Part shown: positions 10,401-22,400 of the stretch, piece by piece | Numbering within the stretch: the stretch's first letter is position 1 | Layout: each line of letters opens with the position of its first letter | DNA from: Loripinus fragilis | Taxonomy: Eukaryota > Mollusca > Bivalvia > Lucinida > Lucinidae | Assembly: GCA_964019695.1 (NCBI GenBank) | Contig: OZ026514.1 | Location: 7,750,751-7,814,750, forward strand | DNA length: 64,000 nt | Direction: 5' to 3' | The notes under the pieces: generated by a model | Told to the model about the DNA's origin: nothing | The model's input: only the letters and a program-made list of their open reading frames with translations | Database searches by the model: none | Program-made: the position numbers and the translations under genes

Positions 10401-13400
10401 AAATGATTGTTACTTTGGCGGCCCGAGTATGTTATGATATTAGCACCAAAGTTGACGTTAACGTAACAGTCATATGACGTCTAATGTCTTAGCTTGTTTG
10501 GTATGGCCTTACTTATGTTTACAGCGAATATTATACAATTATTTCGCCTCGGTCAATATTGGTATTATCTGGTCGATATCACATCATATCCAATGCCTCA
10601 TTAGTCAATAACTGTTTTATTATATAACATTTAGAGAAAGATATACAGGTATCATTGCACCTGGAAATAATACTGAACTTATATACAAGTTTTGGGAAAG
10701 TCAAGCATTTAGCAAAAACAGTGCAGACCTAGATAAGACCACCCTTTTACTATTTTATATATGTTGTGCATGAGTGTCATCATTCAACATTTACTGACAA
10801 GAATTCTAACACACCTCGCCTGTAGAGCCAATGTTAAATAACTGTGATATGCCAAACAATAATTCAAAGCTTTGAAAGCGCAGGGAAAATGTGTGATAAC
10901 TGACGTTATTTCAGTTACTGGAAATTACGTCATTCGTGGCGTTAGACGATGTGACATCGTTCTTACGCTTGAAAGACGTTACAAATACATGTAAACGTAT
11001 GTGACGTGGTCTAAGTATTGGCGGGAGTTCTTCAGTGCAAAGACGGGAAGTTGGAAGAAGCTGAAGACTTCAAATTTGTTTTCGTCGTTTATTGTGCATT
11101 AAAATCAAAATAGATCAGCTCCAGTGCGTGATTTGTTGCGTTCTCGACAACTACGATATGATTATTAGCGACCCTTTAGAAAAGCAGAACTGGAACGGAA
11201 AAAAAACAAGGAGTCTAATTTTAGTAGCTAATAATCACTGGCAAGCGCGCGCCAGCCAGTGAATATGACAATGTATTGACTGACCACGTGAGCGGTCTAA
11301 ACCAATGAAAATCAGTCTTTTTTCTTAGTTATATAATAATACGCATTAGAGTCAGAGATAGAAAACATACAACTTTCTCGTCTTTATTCCCATTCTAAGA
11401 CATGCTGAGTACTGGTTCAACCCAGGAAGACCCATCCCGGCATGACTGAAAAATTGTTGACTGGGATGTAAAGAATCAAAACAAATTAACAAATACTCTG
11501 GCCTTTCTTAAATGTTTGCTCACAGCTGTTGATAAATGTAACCAAACTGTGAACCATATGAAGCTTTTATCAGTTATATTTATCCAGCAGCCTCCTCAAT
11601 TATGCTAATCTGACCATCATGGGCATGAGTTCAAATTCTGGGTGTACGCTGACATAAATTTGCATTTTCAGGCCTTTAGAAAAGACTGCATAATTAAAAA
11701 TTAATTTTCTTATTTCTCAATCAAAACATATGTTGTGCTGGGCCTCATAACACAATCAGTAGGGAGTCTGATTGCTGATCCAGGGGTTGTGAGTTCTATC
11801 CCTGCCCGGCCCCATACTTTTGTGGAGATTGATCATGAAATATTTTCTGCAGACATTCTCCTCCTCAAAAGTATGTGTACTGAGTACTGGTGAACTGGTT
11901 AGTCTAAGCATGACCAGGAAAAAAGTGTGGTTAGGTTAACTGACCATCTCAATATGACCATAGCTGTTGACTGGGATGTTAGGCCACACACCAAACAAAA
12001 AACAACACAAAATGTTGTGTGTACTCAAAAGAAAATGTCTAAACTGGTGGATAAGAAATTTTTCACAATTGTACGTATTTTTTAAAATCTGGACCTTTGA
12101 GTCTTTAGCTCACTTAATAAGGTACATATATTAGTATGCCAATGGTCGGGTGTCTGTCTGTCCATCGTCATTGTCATCCATTCACATTTTCAAAGAAATA
12201 TATTTTCAAAGTCAGTCGGCCAATTGTGATCAAATTTCATGTATAGCATCAGCAAATAAAGGGAAAGGCTGCATAAGTTTTATGGTCTAATTGGATTGGA
12301 ACTCTGGTTGCCATGGCAACATATAGCTCCCATACACTTATAATGGGGAACACTTTAAAAATCTTTTTAAACACCATAAGGCCCACAGCATATATATATA
12401 GTATGTAGCAACGTTTGGTTCCTACATAAATCCTGCCAACACTCCTCTCCTGGGGTCCAAACTAGCCACACCCTAGGCTTATAATGGGAAAACTTAAAAA
12501 AATCTTCTAAAACCATGAGGCCAATAGCTTTTACATTTGTACATTTAGTATATAACAATGTTTAATGCCCCCTATGTAAACTCTGTCAACCATGACCCTG
12601 GGGTGCTTTGCTCCCATGAGCTCATAATAAAAAAAATCTAAAAAAAATCTCTAGAACCATGAGGTTAACAGCTCCAGTGAGCGGTATCATGCTCATTGAG
12701 CTGCTTGTTACTGTAAAAACTTGAAAATTCAATCTCTGATTTTTCGAAATACTTGCAAAATCGAAATTAATTTTAGGCACACTGCATTCAGAATTATGAA
12801 CTTTTATAATAACTATGTACATTTATATAAACATATATGTTTTTGGTGTGTAAAAGAAAGAAACTCCCTGAGACGTTTCTTTTACACACCAAAAACATAT
12901 GTTTGATTGGAAAACACTGATATTAATCAATTTTGAGGGGTTATATACTTTTATGACTACAGTAAAACCTGTGTAAAACGGCCACTCAAAAATAGACAAA
13001 TCAAAGATCTTAATGACTAATGATAGCTTAATGAAGGTCGAAAGTATTGCAGAATGAGCATTCTGCAATACTTTTGACCTGCATTAAGCGATAATTGGTC
13101 TTGAAAATCAATTTTCCGTTTTTGAGAGTGGCTGTTTTAAACAGGTTTTACTATACCTCCCTATAAATTCAAACTCTGGATACTTTGAAATAAAACATGT
13201 AGCCCCTAAGACTTCAAATTAATGAGAATTGACTGTATTTCAGGCACAGAGGGGGCAACGTCTAAAGAAGCTCACATGTCTGATATTCCTTGTCGTGTTT
13301 GCTCAGCCCCATCCTCAGGATTCCATTTTGGTGCAATAACTTGTGAAGGATGTAAGGTACAGTAAAACCTGTGTAAAACGGCCACTTTCAAAAAGACAGA

Positions 13401-16400
13401 AAATTGTCTTTCAAGACCAATCATCGCTTAATGAAGGTCAAAAATATTGTAGAATACTCCTAGGGGAGCATTCTGCAATACTTTCGACCTTCATTAAGTT
13501 ACCAATTGTCATTAAGATCTTTGTCTTGTCTATTTTTGAGTGGCCTTTTTACACAGGTTTTACTGTTTACTCAAATTAGTCTGTTCAACTACACTATCTA
13601 GCACAAGATTATAGTAGTCTGTGACTTTATAAGATGGCTAGACTGCATGGGATTTCAGAAATTTTAATTATTACCCATGCATGTAGTAAGTAGCATTTTC
13701 TAATTCACTCTTTGCATTCTGGGTAATTTTCATGATTTTTTTTTGTCGTTTGCTGACTTTTCAAAATTGAATTTTTCAAAAATTTCTTTCAGAAACACTA
13801 TCAGAGTTTCAAACTATTTGGATCCAGATCAGGACCCACAGAATGTATGTCCTGATCTGGGTCAAAACTGTTTGCAAAGGTTATCAGCAGATAACAAAAG
13901 TCGCCGATAGCAAGGAAAGAGTTAAGTGGCCATAATATATGGGTGAAAGTTTTCAGGAATATTCCTGAATTCAGGATTTTGAAGCTGACTTTCCATAGAA
14001 AGTCAGCCTCAAAATGCTGAATCAGGGTGATTACAATAGCTTATCTGATTTATTTTCAGTCTGTCAAAAGACAATGGAGCATTTAAACTTGAAATTATGA
14101 ATATTTAGTGGGTATACTTTAAGTTTTAAGTTTGGAGTTTCTAAAGTTCAGGATTTTAGAAATTTTGAACTTTCACCCATGATAATATATCATGAACACA
14201 TATTTTAGCTCATCTGGGCACTTCATTTTTAGATTTTTAATGTCTGTATGTCTATCTACAATGCTGTGAATGACAATCTGCTCCTAATCAATGAAGAGCT
14301 CAGTGGTAGTAGAGTGCTTGACTCAAGATTGAGGGACTGCAGGTTCAAGCCTCACTGAAGGCACTGCATTGTGTCTTTGAGCAGGGCACTTCACCTTCTG
14401 CTTAGTACTAGCTCAACCCAGGAAAACTCATCCCAACATGACTGAAATATTGTTGAATGGGGTGTAAAGAATCAAAACAAACAAATCCTCTAAAACTACT
14501 ATAGTTAAACCTGTCTTAAGCGGCCACTCAAACAGAAGATCAAAAATTGGTTTTCAAGACCGATTATCACTTAATGCAGGTCAAAAGTATTGCAGAATGC
14601 TTCAAGAGACCTTCATTAAGTTACCTTTTGTCATTAAGACATTTGTTTTATCTTTTTTCATCAACTTGGCAGGAATGATATTTTGGTGATGTTCTAAATT
14701 TTTGAAAACTTTTCTATTTTCAAATAAAATTTTGTTAACAGGGCTAAAATTCAGGAAATACTTGTCAGAATAGCCAACAGGAAAGAAGCAGTCTTATCAT
14801 GGTCTGCACTGTTTGTCTAGACTTTTTTGGGAGGCAACTAGTGTTCAAAATTTTAGAATATCTATAGTGCAAAAAAATGGACCAATCTGGTTGCCTTTGC
14901 AAAAGAAAAAGAAAAAAACCTTTAAAAATGTTCTTGTCAAAAACTGCTGGATAGACTTAAAATCAATTTGGCATACATGGCCTTTGGGTGACCAGGGTTC
15001 GCACAGGCTTGAAAAGTACTTGTATTTAGAGGGATTTCTTGAAAAGTCCTTGAAAAATAAATCTGCCTTGAAAATTACTGGAAAATCACTGAAATGCCTT
15101 GAAAAGTCCTTGATTTTACCATTTACAGGAGGATTCAACAATGTGTGTTTGGAGACCTAAATCAGTATCAAATTGTGGTGCCTTTATTTGGTGCAGCATA
15201 TGCTGCACCAAATAAAGGCACCACAATTTTATACTAACTTTCTTAAACTAATATCTTTAGTAATGGACTCTAGCATTTCCGAAATAGAATTTTAACGTGT
15301 AAATCAGTATTTTTCTTAAGTTTTCAGTCCTTGAAAACAGTAGGGAAGTATTTTAGAAGTCCTTGAAAAGTCCTTGAATTTTACACAATCTTGCCTGTAT
15401 GAACCCTGGTGACTAATTGGAGATTTTTGTATATTATTAGGGGTTCTTTCGTCGAATGGCGAAGGAGCGGGAGCTTCAGCGGTATCAGTGCACGAAGGAC
15501 GGAAACTGTGAGATAAACATGATGACCAGAAATCTCTGCAAAGCTTGCCGTTACAGGGAGTGTCTCAGGGCCGGGATGTCTATTGAAGGTTTGTTATGAG
15601 ATTATTATGCATCACCTTATCCCACCCCTAACTCTTACTATCAGAAATCTCTGCAAAGCTTGCCAGTACCGGGAATGTCTCAGGGCAGGCATGTCAATTG
15701 AAGGTTTGTCATGAGATGAGCCGCGACGTGTGATTTCAAACAATGTGGCATTTTTACATGAGTAGTCTCAGGCAAGCCTGGGCAGCCTTTTGTTAACTTT
15801 AGAAACTCAAAATACTGTTCAGTCAGTAGCTTAACAATCATAGAATATTCAAACGACTAGCAAAGGCTCTGATCAGACTGCGCGTAAGCGCAGGCTGGCC
15901 TGAGTCTTTGCTGGTTGCACATACCACATTGTTGGAAATCTCATGTCGCGGCTCAGAAGATTATTATGCCTCACCTTACCCCACCCCTGACTCTTACTAT
16001 CTGAATTATCTGTAAACTTGTCATTGAAGAGAATTTTGCAAAGCAAGAATGTCAATTTTAATGTTTATCCCAACCCCTTATGCCACCCTCACTATTTCTT
16101 GTCTCATACAGGCCTTTAGTTAAGAGTGCGTAATAGAGAAATAATTATCTTATTTTTCAACCAAAACATATGTTGTGGGTAATCAAAAGAACCGTCTCTA
16201 TGAGATGGTTCTCTTGAACACCCAAAACATATGCTAAAAATTATGGGTAATATAATCATTACAATTTTACGCTGAACATTTTTATTTAACTAAAACTATG
16301 CTTATATTATTAACTATTTGTATGATGGGTGTTTTTTCATGCTTTTAATGTTGTCTGCTGACATTTTTTAAAATTTACTTTTTCAAAAAAATCTTTATGG

Positions 16401-19400
16401 TACTCTATCAGAGTGTCAAATGATTTGTCGGTCCTGATCTGGGTCATCATCAGGCGACAAAAGTCACCGCTACCAAGGAACGAGTTAATGTCAATTTTTA
16501 AGTTCAACTAAAACCCTTCCCGCACCCCTTACTCTAACTCTCTGAAATATCTGTAAAACTTGTCTCTGAAGAGAATGTCTCTATGAGGTAAGGATGATTT
16601 TATTTTAACCTCAAATGAACCCTTTCCCCCTCCCCTGACTTTCTCATTGGTGAAAGTTTTTAGGATTATTCCTGAAATCAGGGTTTTGAGGCTTTATGGA
16701 AAGTCAGCCTAAAAATGCTGAATTAGGGAGATTATAGTAGGTTTTCTGATTTATATTCAATCTGTCTTAAGACAATTGACCATTTAAACTTCAAATTGTG
16801 AATATCTAGTTGGCATACTGAAAGTTTTAAGATTCATGTTTCGAAAGTTAAGGATTTTGGAAATTTTGAACTTTCACCCATGCTTTCTGAATCTCATCAT
16901 TTTCTGATATCCTTGATGATTGTCATGGCAGTCATCTTGAATTCTTCAAAATGTAATCTCCTCACCAACCATATGTTGGATTAAACTGAAACTGAGTGAG
17001 TGGGAGACATTGGGGCTACATGGAGTTTCAGAATTACTAAAAAATACTCCATTCAGATATCCAAGATGGTCATGTTATTGGCCATCTTGAACTTTTTTCA
17101 AAAATCATCACCAGAACTTTTTGTCACAATCTGATCAATATAGCATTTCATGATCAGTCTCATCAAGGTGTGTGATCAAAAATTATTTTGTTACTTGTCA
17201 ACCAAAACATATGTTGTGGGTACTCAAAAGAACAGTCATAATGAGACATCTCTTTTAAACACCCAAAACATATGTTTATCCTACTGTATTCTGAAAGCCC
17301 TTTCAGAAAATAACTTCCCAGAACTGGAGATTTTTCGATAAATTGGCTTGTACTACTGTAAATTCTGAAATTTTTGTGGGAGTTTAATTTTCGGGAAACT
17401 TTGCATATGCGAAGTTTCGTGAAAATTAAACCATCGCAAATTGGCGATATCACTCTGTCATTTACTGATATAGGTAAATCATGCCCTGTTCGCGATTTTT
17501 TTACGTCGCAAATGTGTCTTTTAACACTATTCGGGAAAATAAAATTCTCACAAAAATTTCCGAATTTACAGTGTTCAGAAAAATGGTCATTTTGGTAAAA
17601 CTAATGTAACTCAACTATTTATTGTCAGAAATAAACATATTAATTGGCTCATCTTTGAGGTAATTTAAAACTGTACTTAAAAATGCTATTAAAATTAAGT
17701 TGTTTGTCAATGAGTGTCAATATGTTGTGGGTACTCAAAAGAACCGTCTCATTGAGATGGTTCTGTTGAGTACCCAAAACACATGTTTAAACTGATGGAT
17801 AAGAAAATAATCACACTTTTACGCTGAAATTCTTTGCTTAACTGACCCTATGTAATAGCTTTGAATTCTCTGCTTTGTTTTCAGTATGTCTGAATACAAT
17901 TGACCATTAAAAATAGAAATTGTTATATTTCAAGTTTTAAGCTTTGAACTTCAAACTTTCAGGATTTTGGAAATATTGAACTTTCATTCATGTAACAGGC
18001 CTTTAGTTAAGAGTGCGTACCCAAAATATAAATTTTCTTATTTCTCAACCAAAACATATGTTGTGGGTACTCAAAAGAACCGTCTCATTGAGCGGTTCTT
18101 TTGAGCACCCAAAACATATGTTAAAACTGACAGGTAAGAAAATATTTACAATTTTACGCCGAAAAATTTTACTTATCTAAACCTATGTGTAAAAAGTTCA
18201 CTTATCTGAACCTATGGTGTTTCTTTTCAGGCAGTAGAATTGGTCGGCAGCCAAACTCAGTGAAACATGAGATATCTCTGGAATATCAGCATAGTGGCAA
18301 GAACGACTCACTGCCTAAAGATCCAGACCTAATAGTTGTTAAACAGGAGCCAAAAGATTACTTTCAGGAATGTTCCATGTCAGAGACTGGGAAAACCTCC
18401 TCATCAGCTGATTGGTGCCCACCTGCTGGAGGAACCGGTCTTAAACATTCCCTCTCAAAGTCTCAATTAATTGAGCAGTCATTGATATCAGAAGGATACC
18501 AAGCCAAGAAGAAATCTGAGAACATAATGCGAGGCTTATTATTAGCAGAGATTTCTGCTTCAAGTACACCTCTAATGAAACAGTGTATACAAACTGAGAA
18601 GCAGAATGACCTTGACCTTTCACTCCAGAAATCAAAGTCTAGTTTCTTGCCTAACAAGGTACCGGAGATATCATTACACAGTGAAATTGAATCAAAACAA
18701 ATTCCCAACAAGACAATGCTTACAAAAACTACATATCAGGAATCGCAGACACAACAAAATGTTCAAAGGGAAGCAACTCAATATCAATGTATGTCAAAAC
18801 AGAGTTCATCAGTAGAAGATAATAACAGATGGGGTTCATCACAGGAAGTTTCTCCTAACAGACTAAAAATATCAGATGAAGTCTCTCCTAATTGGTTGAA
18901 TTCGTCAGGGGAAGTTACTCCAAATAGATCTAATTTATTTGGGGAGGTTGATCCTAATAACAGATTGAATTCTCCAAGGAAGGTCACTCCAAACAGAATA
19001 AATACATCCGGTGAAGTTTCTCCTAATGTACTGACTTCATCAACGGAGGGGACTCCTCACAGATTTAATTATTCAGGGGAGATTACTCCTAACAGATTGT
19101 GTTCATCAGTAGAGGCTACTCCCAACAGATTGACTTCATCAGGGGAGGTTACTCCTAACAGATTAAATATATCAGGGGAGACTACTCCTAACAGATTGTC
19201 TCCATCGGTGGTGTTTCCTCCTAACAGATTGTCTCCATCAGTGGAGTTTCCTCCTAACAGATTTACTTCATCAAAGGAGGTTACTTTTGATAGATTTAAT
19301 TCATCAGAGGAGGCTACTCCTAATAGATGGAGTTTATCAGGGGAGGATACTCCTAACAGATTGAATTTATCAGGGGAGATAACACCTAACAGATGGGAGG

Positions 19401-22400
19401 CTCCCCCTAACATTGGTACTTGCTCAACTGAAGGAAATCCACAATTCGGGTTAAATTTCATACCTCATAGTCAGAATGATTCCGTAGAATTAGATACAGA
19501 CAGTTCTGGTTCATTAAATGAAGGCCACTTGATGGTGTCAGAGAGACACAATGAAATGAAATGTTTAATCAATGACATAATCGAAGCTGCTAGGGTCTTG
19601 GAGCTTACAAACTATAGGGTATGTATAGTGGCTTTTGTAAATGTACAGTGCAGTCCCTTTATAACACTATAATTATAATTGAGCTGTGACAGGTGATTTC
19701 CAACAATGTGGCATTTTGACAAGTGTAGACTCATACGAGCCTGTGCAGCCTCCTTTTAAGCTTAGAAACTCCAAATTGTGTTCAGTCAGTAGCTTAATAG
19801 TCAAAGAATGTTCAAAGCGAATAGCAAAGGCTCTAATCAGACTGCGCATATGTGCAGGCTGGTCTGAGGCTTTGCTGGTCGCACATACCACATAGTGGGA
19901 AATCTCATGTCACGGCTCTATTTGGGATCCATAGAAATTGACTGTTACAAGTGAATTATGCTATATTAAGGGATAATTTTACAAACAAATTATAGGGTAA
20001 TGGCCATTTCCCTATAATTTCTTTGTAAAATTCCATAGTTAAAAAAGGATACATTGAATTCTCAGATTAGTGCTTATTTGTATAGAGGATCACGAGTGCT
20101 CCTGTGTTATTGACTTTATTAAAAGAGTTGAGGAAAAGAGGTAAAAAACGAGGTTTGGCGAGCTTTTTACCCATTTTTTTTAGCGAGTTTAATAAATTCA
20201 AGGATACAGAAGCTCAAATGTGACACTAAAATTACTTTGAAATAGGGGTATTAGCTGAAAAGATCACAATTTTGTCAGATATAAGTGACATTGTTATGAC
20301 AGTCATTTCATAATGTAATTAAATATTTAAACCACTTGTGTTTTATTGATTTTAATGCATGGTGTTATGTGGCTCCCAGGCGTGACGTCATATGATAAGA
20401 ACTATTTTAATAATTTACTGTCAAAACATGTTCTGGGTGCTTTAAAGAAATGTCTCAGGGAGATGTTTCTGTTAAGCACCCAGAGCATGTATGTTATGTT
20501 AAGAAAATATTTGAATATAAATAATCTCTTATTTTGTTATATATTATTAAATGACTAACTCCTTTTAATTTGAACTACAAAGGGTTTTTATAAGTAAAAT
20601 CTCTGGCCCATGTCTAAGTTTGACTGTATATTGTTTACATGTAGGGTGTGTATGAATAGCATATTGATTGCTTTTTGCCCTATGCCAGTTAACAAAAAAA
20701 ATTAGCGTAAAATTGTGATTATTATCTTATCTGTTAGTTTAAACATGTCAGGGCTGGAAAATTCTACCTCATTTCAATGATAATTTCCTGAGAGTGTTTT
20801 GGAAGTTCAACTGAACTCTTCCAACCATTTGCCAATGATTGTTCAATGCATTTGAATTTGCCAATGATTGTTTGATGAAATTGAAAAATCATTGGCAACT
20901 TTTCAAGAAGGAGGTTGGTTCGGAAAAAATAATTTTTGATAAAATGGCATCTTTGAGAACAGTCTGAACTTAGACTATTTTTCCGATATAAACTTTGATA
21001 TATAGAGCTTTCAGGTGTGAATAATTTTGTGTATAATTGATCTTAACAAATGTTCCAGATTGCAAGCTTTAAGATCATTTGCACAGATTCTACTAAAATC
21101 TTGTTTTCACAGATTTTACTGAAATTTTTTTTCAAAACTAGGCTCTGCTGGTTTGAACTATCACTTGCCAAAACTAAGTTTTTTCACTGACCCTTACTGA
21201 GGATGGGGTATCTAATAAGCTTTGCTTATTGACTTTTTTTCATTTTTTCTTATTATATCCAAAGGAGGTTACAATGCTTAAGTGCGCAATATTATGGGCC
21301 TTCATCGTAATTGTTTCTTGCAGGTGTTTGACACCAACTTCATGAGTGGTTCCAAGTATGTGGTAGATGATGTAACCAAGAAGTTCAAAGACAGGCTTAT
21401 GGATCCGAGGGTAGGTTTACATTACTTCAAATAATAAACCCCAGAGGGGGGGGGGGCGGGACAGGGGGTCCGGACACCCCCCCTGGAAAATCATAAGTGG
21501 CTTTAGGTTTCCTTAGAAAAGCATGTACAGACTCCCCTCGAGAAGCAATTGAATCATTGGGTCCAATTGCTTCTTGATGGAGGTCCGTACGGCCGTATGT
21601 CCCTCTGTGAAAAAAGTTGATGACTAAATAAAAAAATACACGTCAGGACTCCCTGACAGAATTTTTTGGATCAGCGTATGAGGATGATTCGTACCCACAA
21701 CATTTTTTTTATCAAGAAATAAAGTTAATTTTTTCCCCAGACCAAGATTGGTTGATATAGAGATTGCTTGGCATCCGTCTGTCCATCCATATATATGTAG
21801 GTTTTGTCTGTCTGTCAGTCTATAGATGAAAGCTTGTTCCCTTCATAACTTTTATACCCTTTGAGATATTAGATTTGGCCTGTCTGTCTGTCAGTCTATA
21901 GATGAAAGCTTGTTCCCTTCATAACTTTTATACCCTTTGAGATATTAGATTTGGCCTGTCTGTCTGTCATTCTATAGATGAAAGCTTGTTCCCTTCATAA
22001 CTTTTATACCCTTTGAGATATTAGATTTGGCCTGTCTGTCTGTCAGTCTATAGATGAAAGCTTGTTCCCTTCATAACTTTTATACCCTTTGAGATATTAG
22101 ATTTGGTAGGCATGTATATATCACAGGACTTTAGTTAAGAGTGTGTAACGAAAATTTAATTTTCTTATTTCTCAACCAAAACATATATTGTGGGTACTCA
22201 AAAGAACCGTCTCAATGAGACGGTTCTTTTGAGCATCCAAAACATATGTTAAAACTGATGGATAAGAAAATATTTACATCTTAACGCTGATTTTTTTTGT
22301 TTATCTTAACCTGTGTATCAGTCAATAATGAATTACACATGCAAGAACGATTTCTCTCCCTTGCTTCCTGGTTGAGTTATCTTCCATGAATGAACTTAAT

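Larger units (their letters stand above)
6425..11155 (+). mobile_element. Internally deleted, broken BEL/Pao LTR retrotransposon
   Basis: Fragments occur in the order gag, zinc knuckles, protease, a joined integrase, integrase tail and 3' LTR. Reverse transcriptase, RNase H and most of the integrase core are missing, and no 5' LTR is seen. It lies in receptor intron 2 in the same orientation as the host gene. Two foreign segments (about 6945-7490 and 9258-10200) interrupt it. It is dead as an autonomous element. Confidence 0.85.

Noticed and set aside
15645..15703. Functional cassette exon
   Set aside because: 59 nt is not a multiple of three, so adding it after exon 4 would break the frame. 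Kept as a partial duplication only.
19069..19461. 130-codon minus-strand open frame opposite exon 5
   Set aside because: It is the shadow of the 33 bp coding minisatellite. The + strand frame has splice sites and a domain context; the minus one has none.
21802..22107. CRISPR-like array
   Set aside because: Units are contiguous direct repeats without distinct spacers, in an intron of an animal gene.
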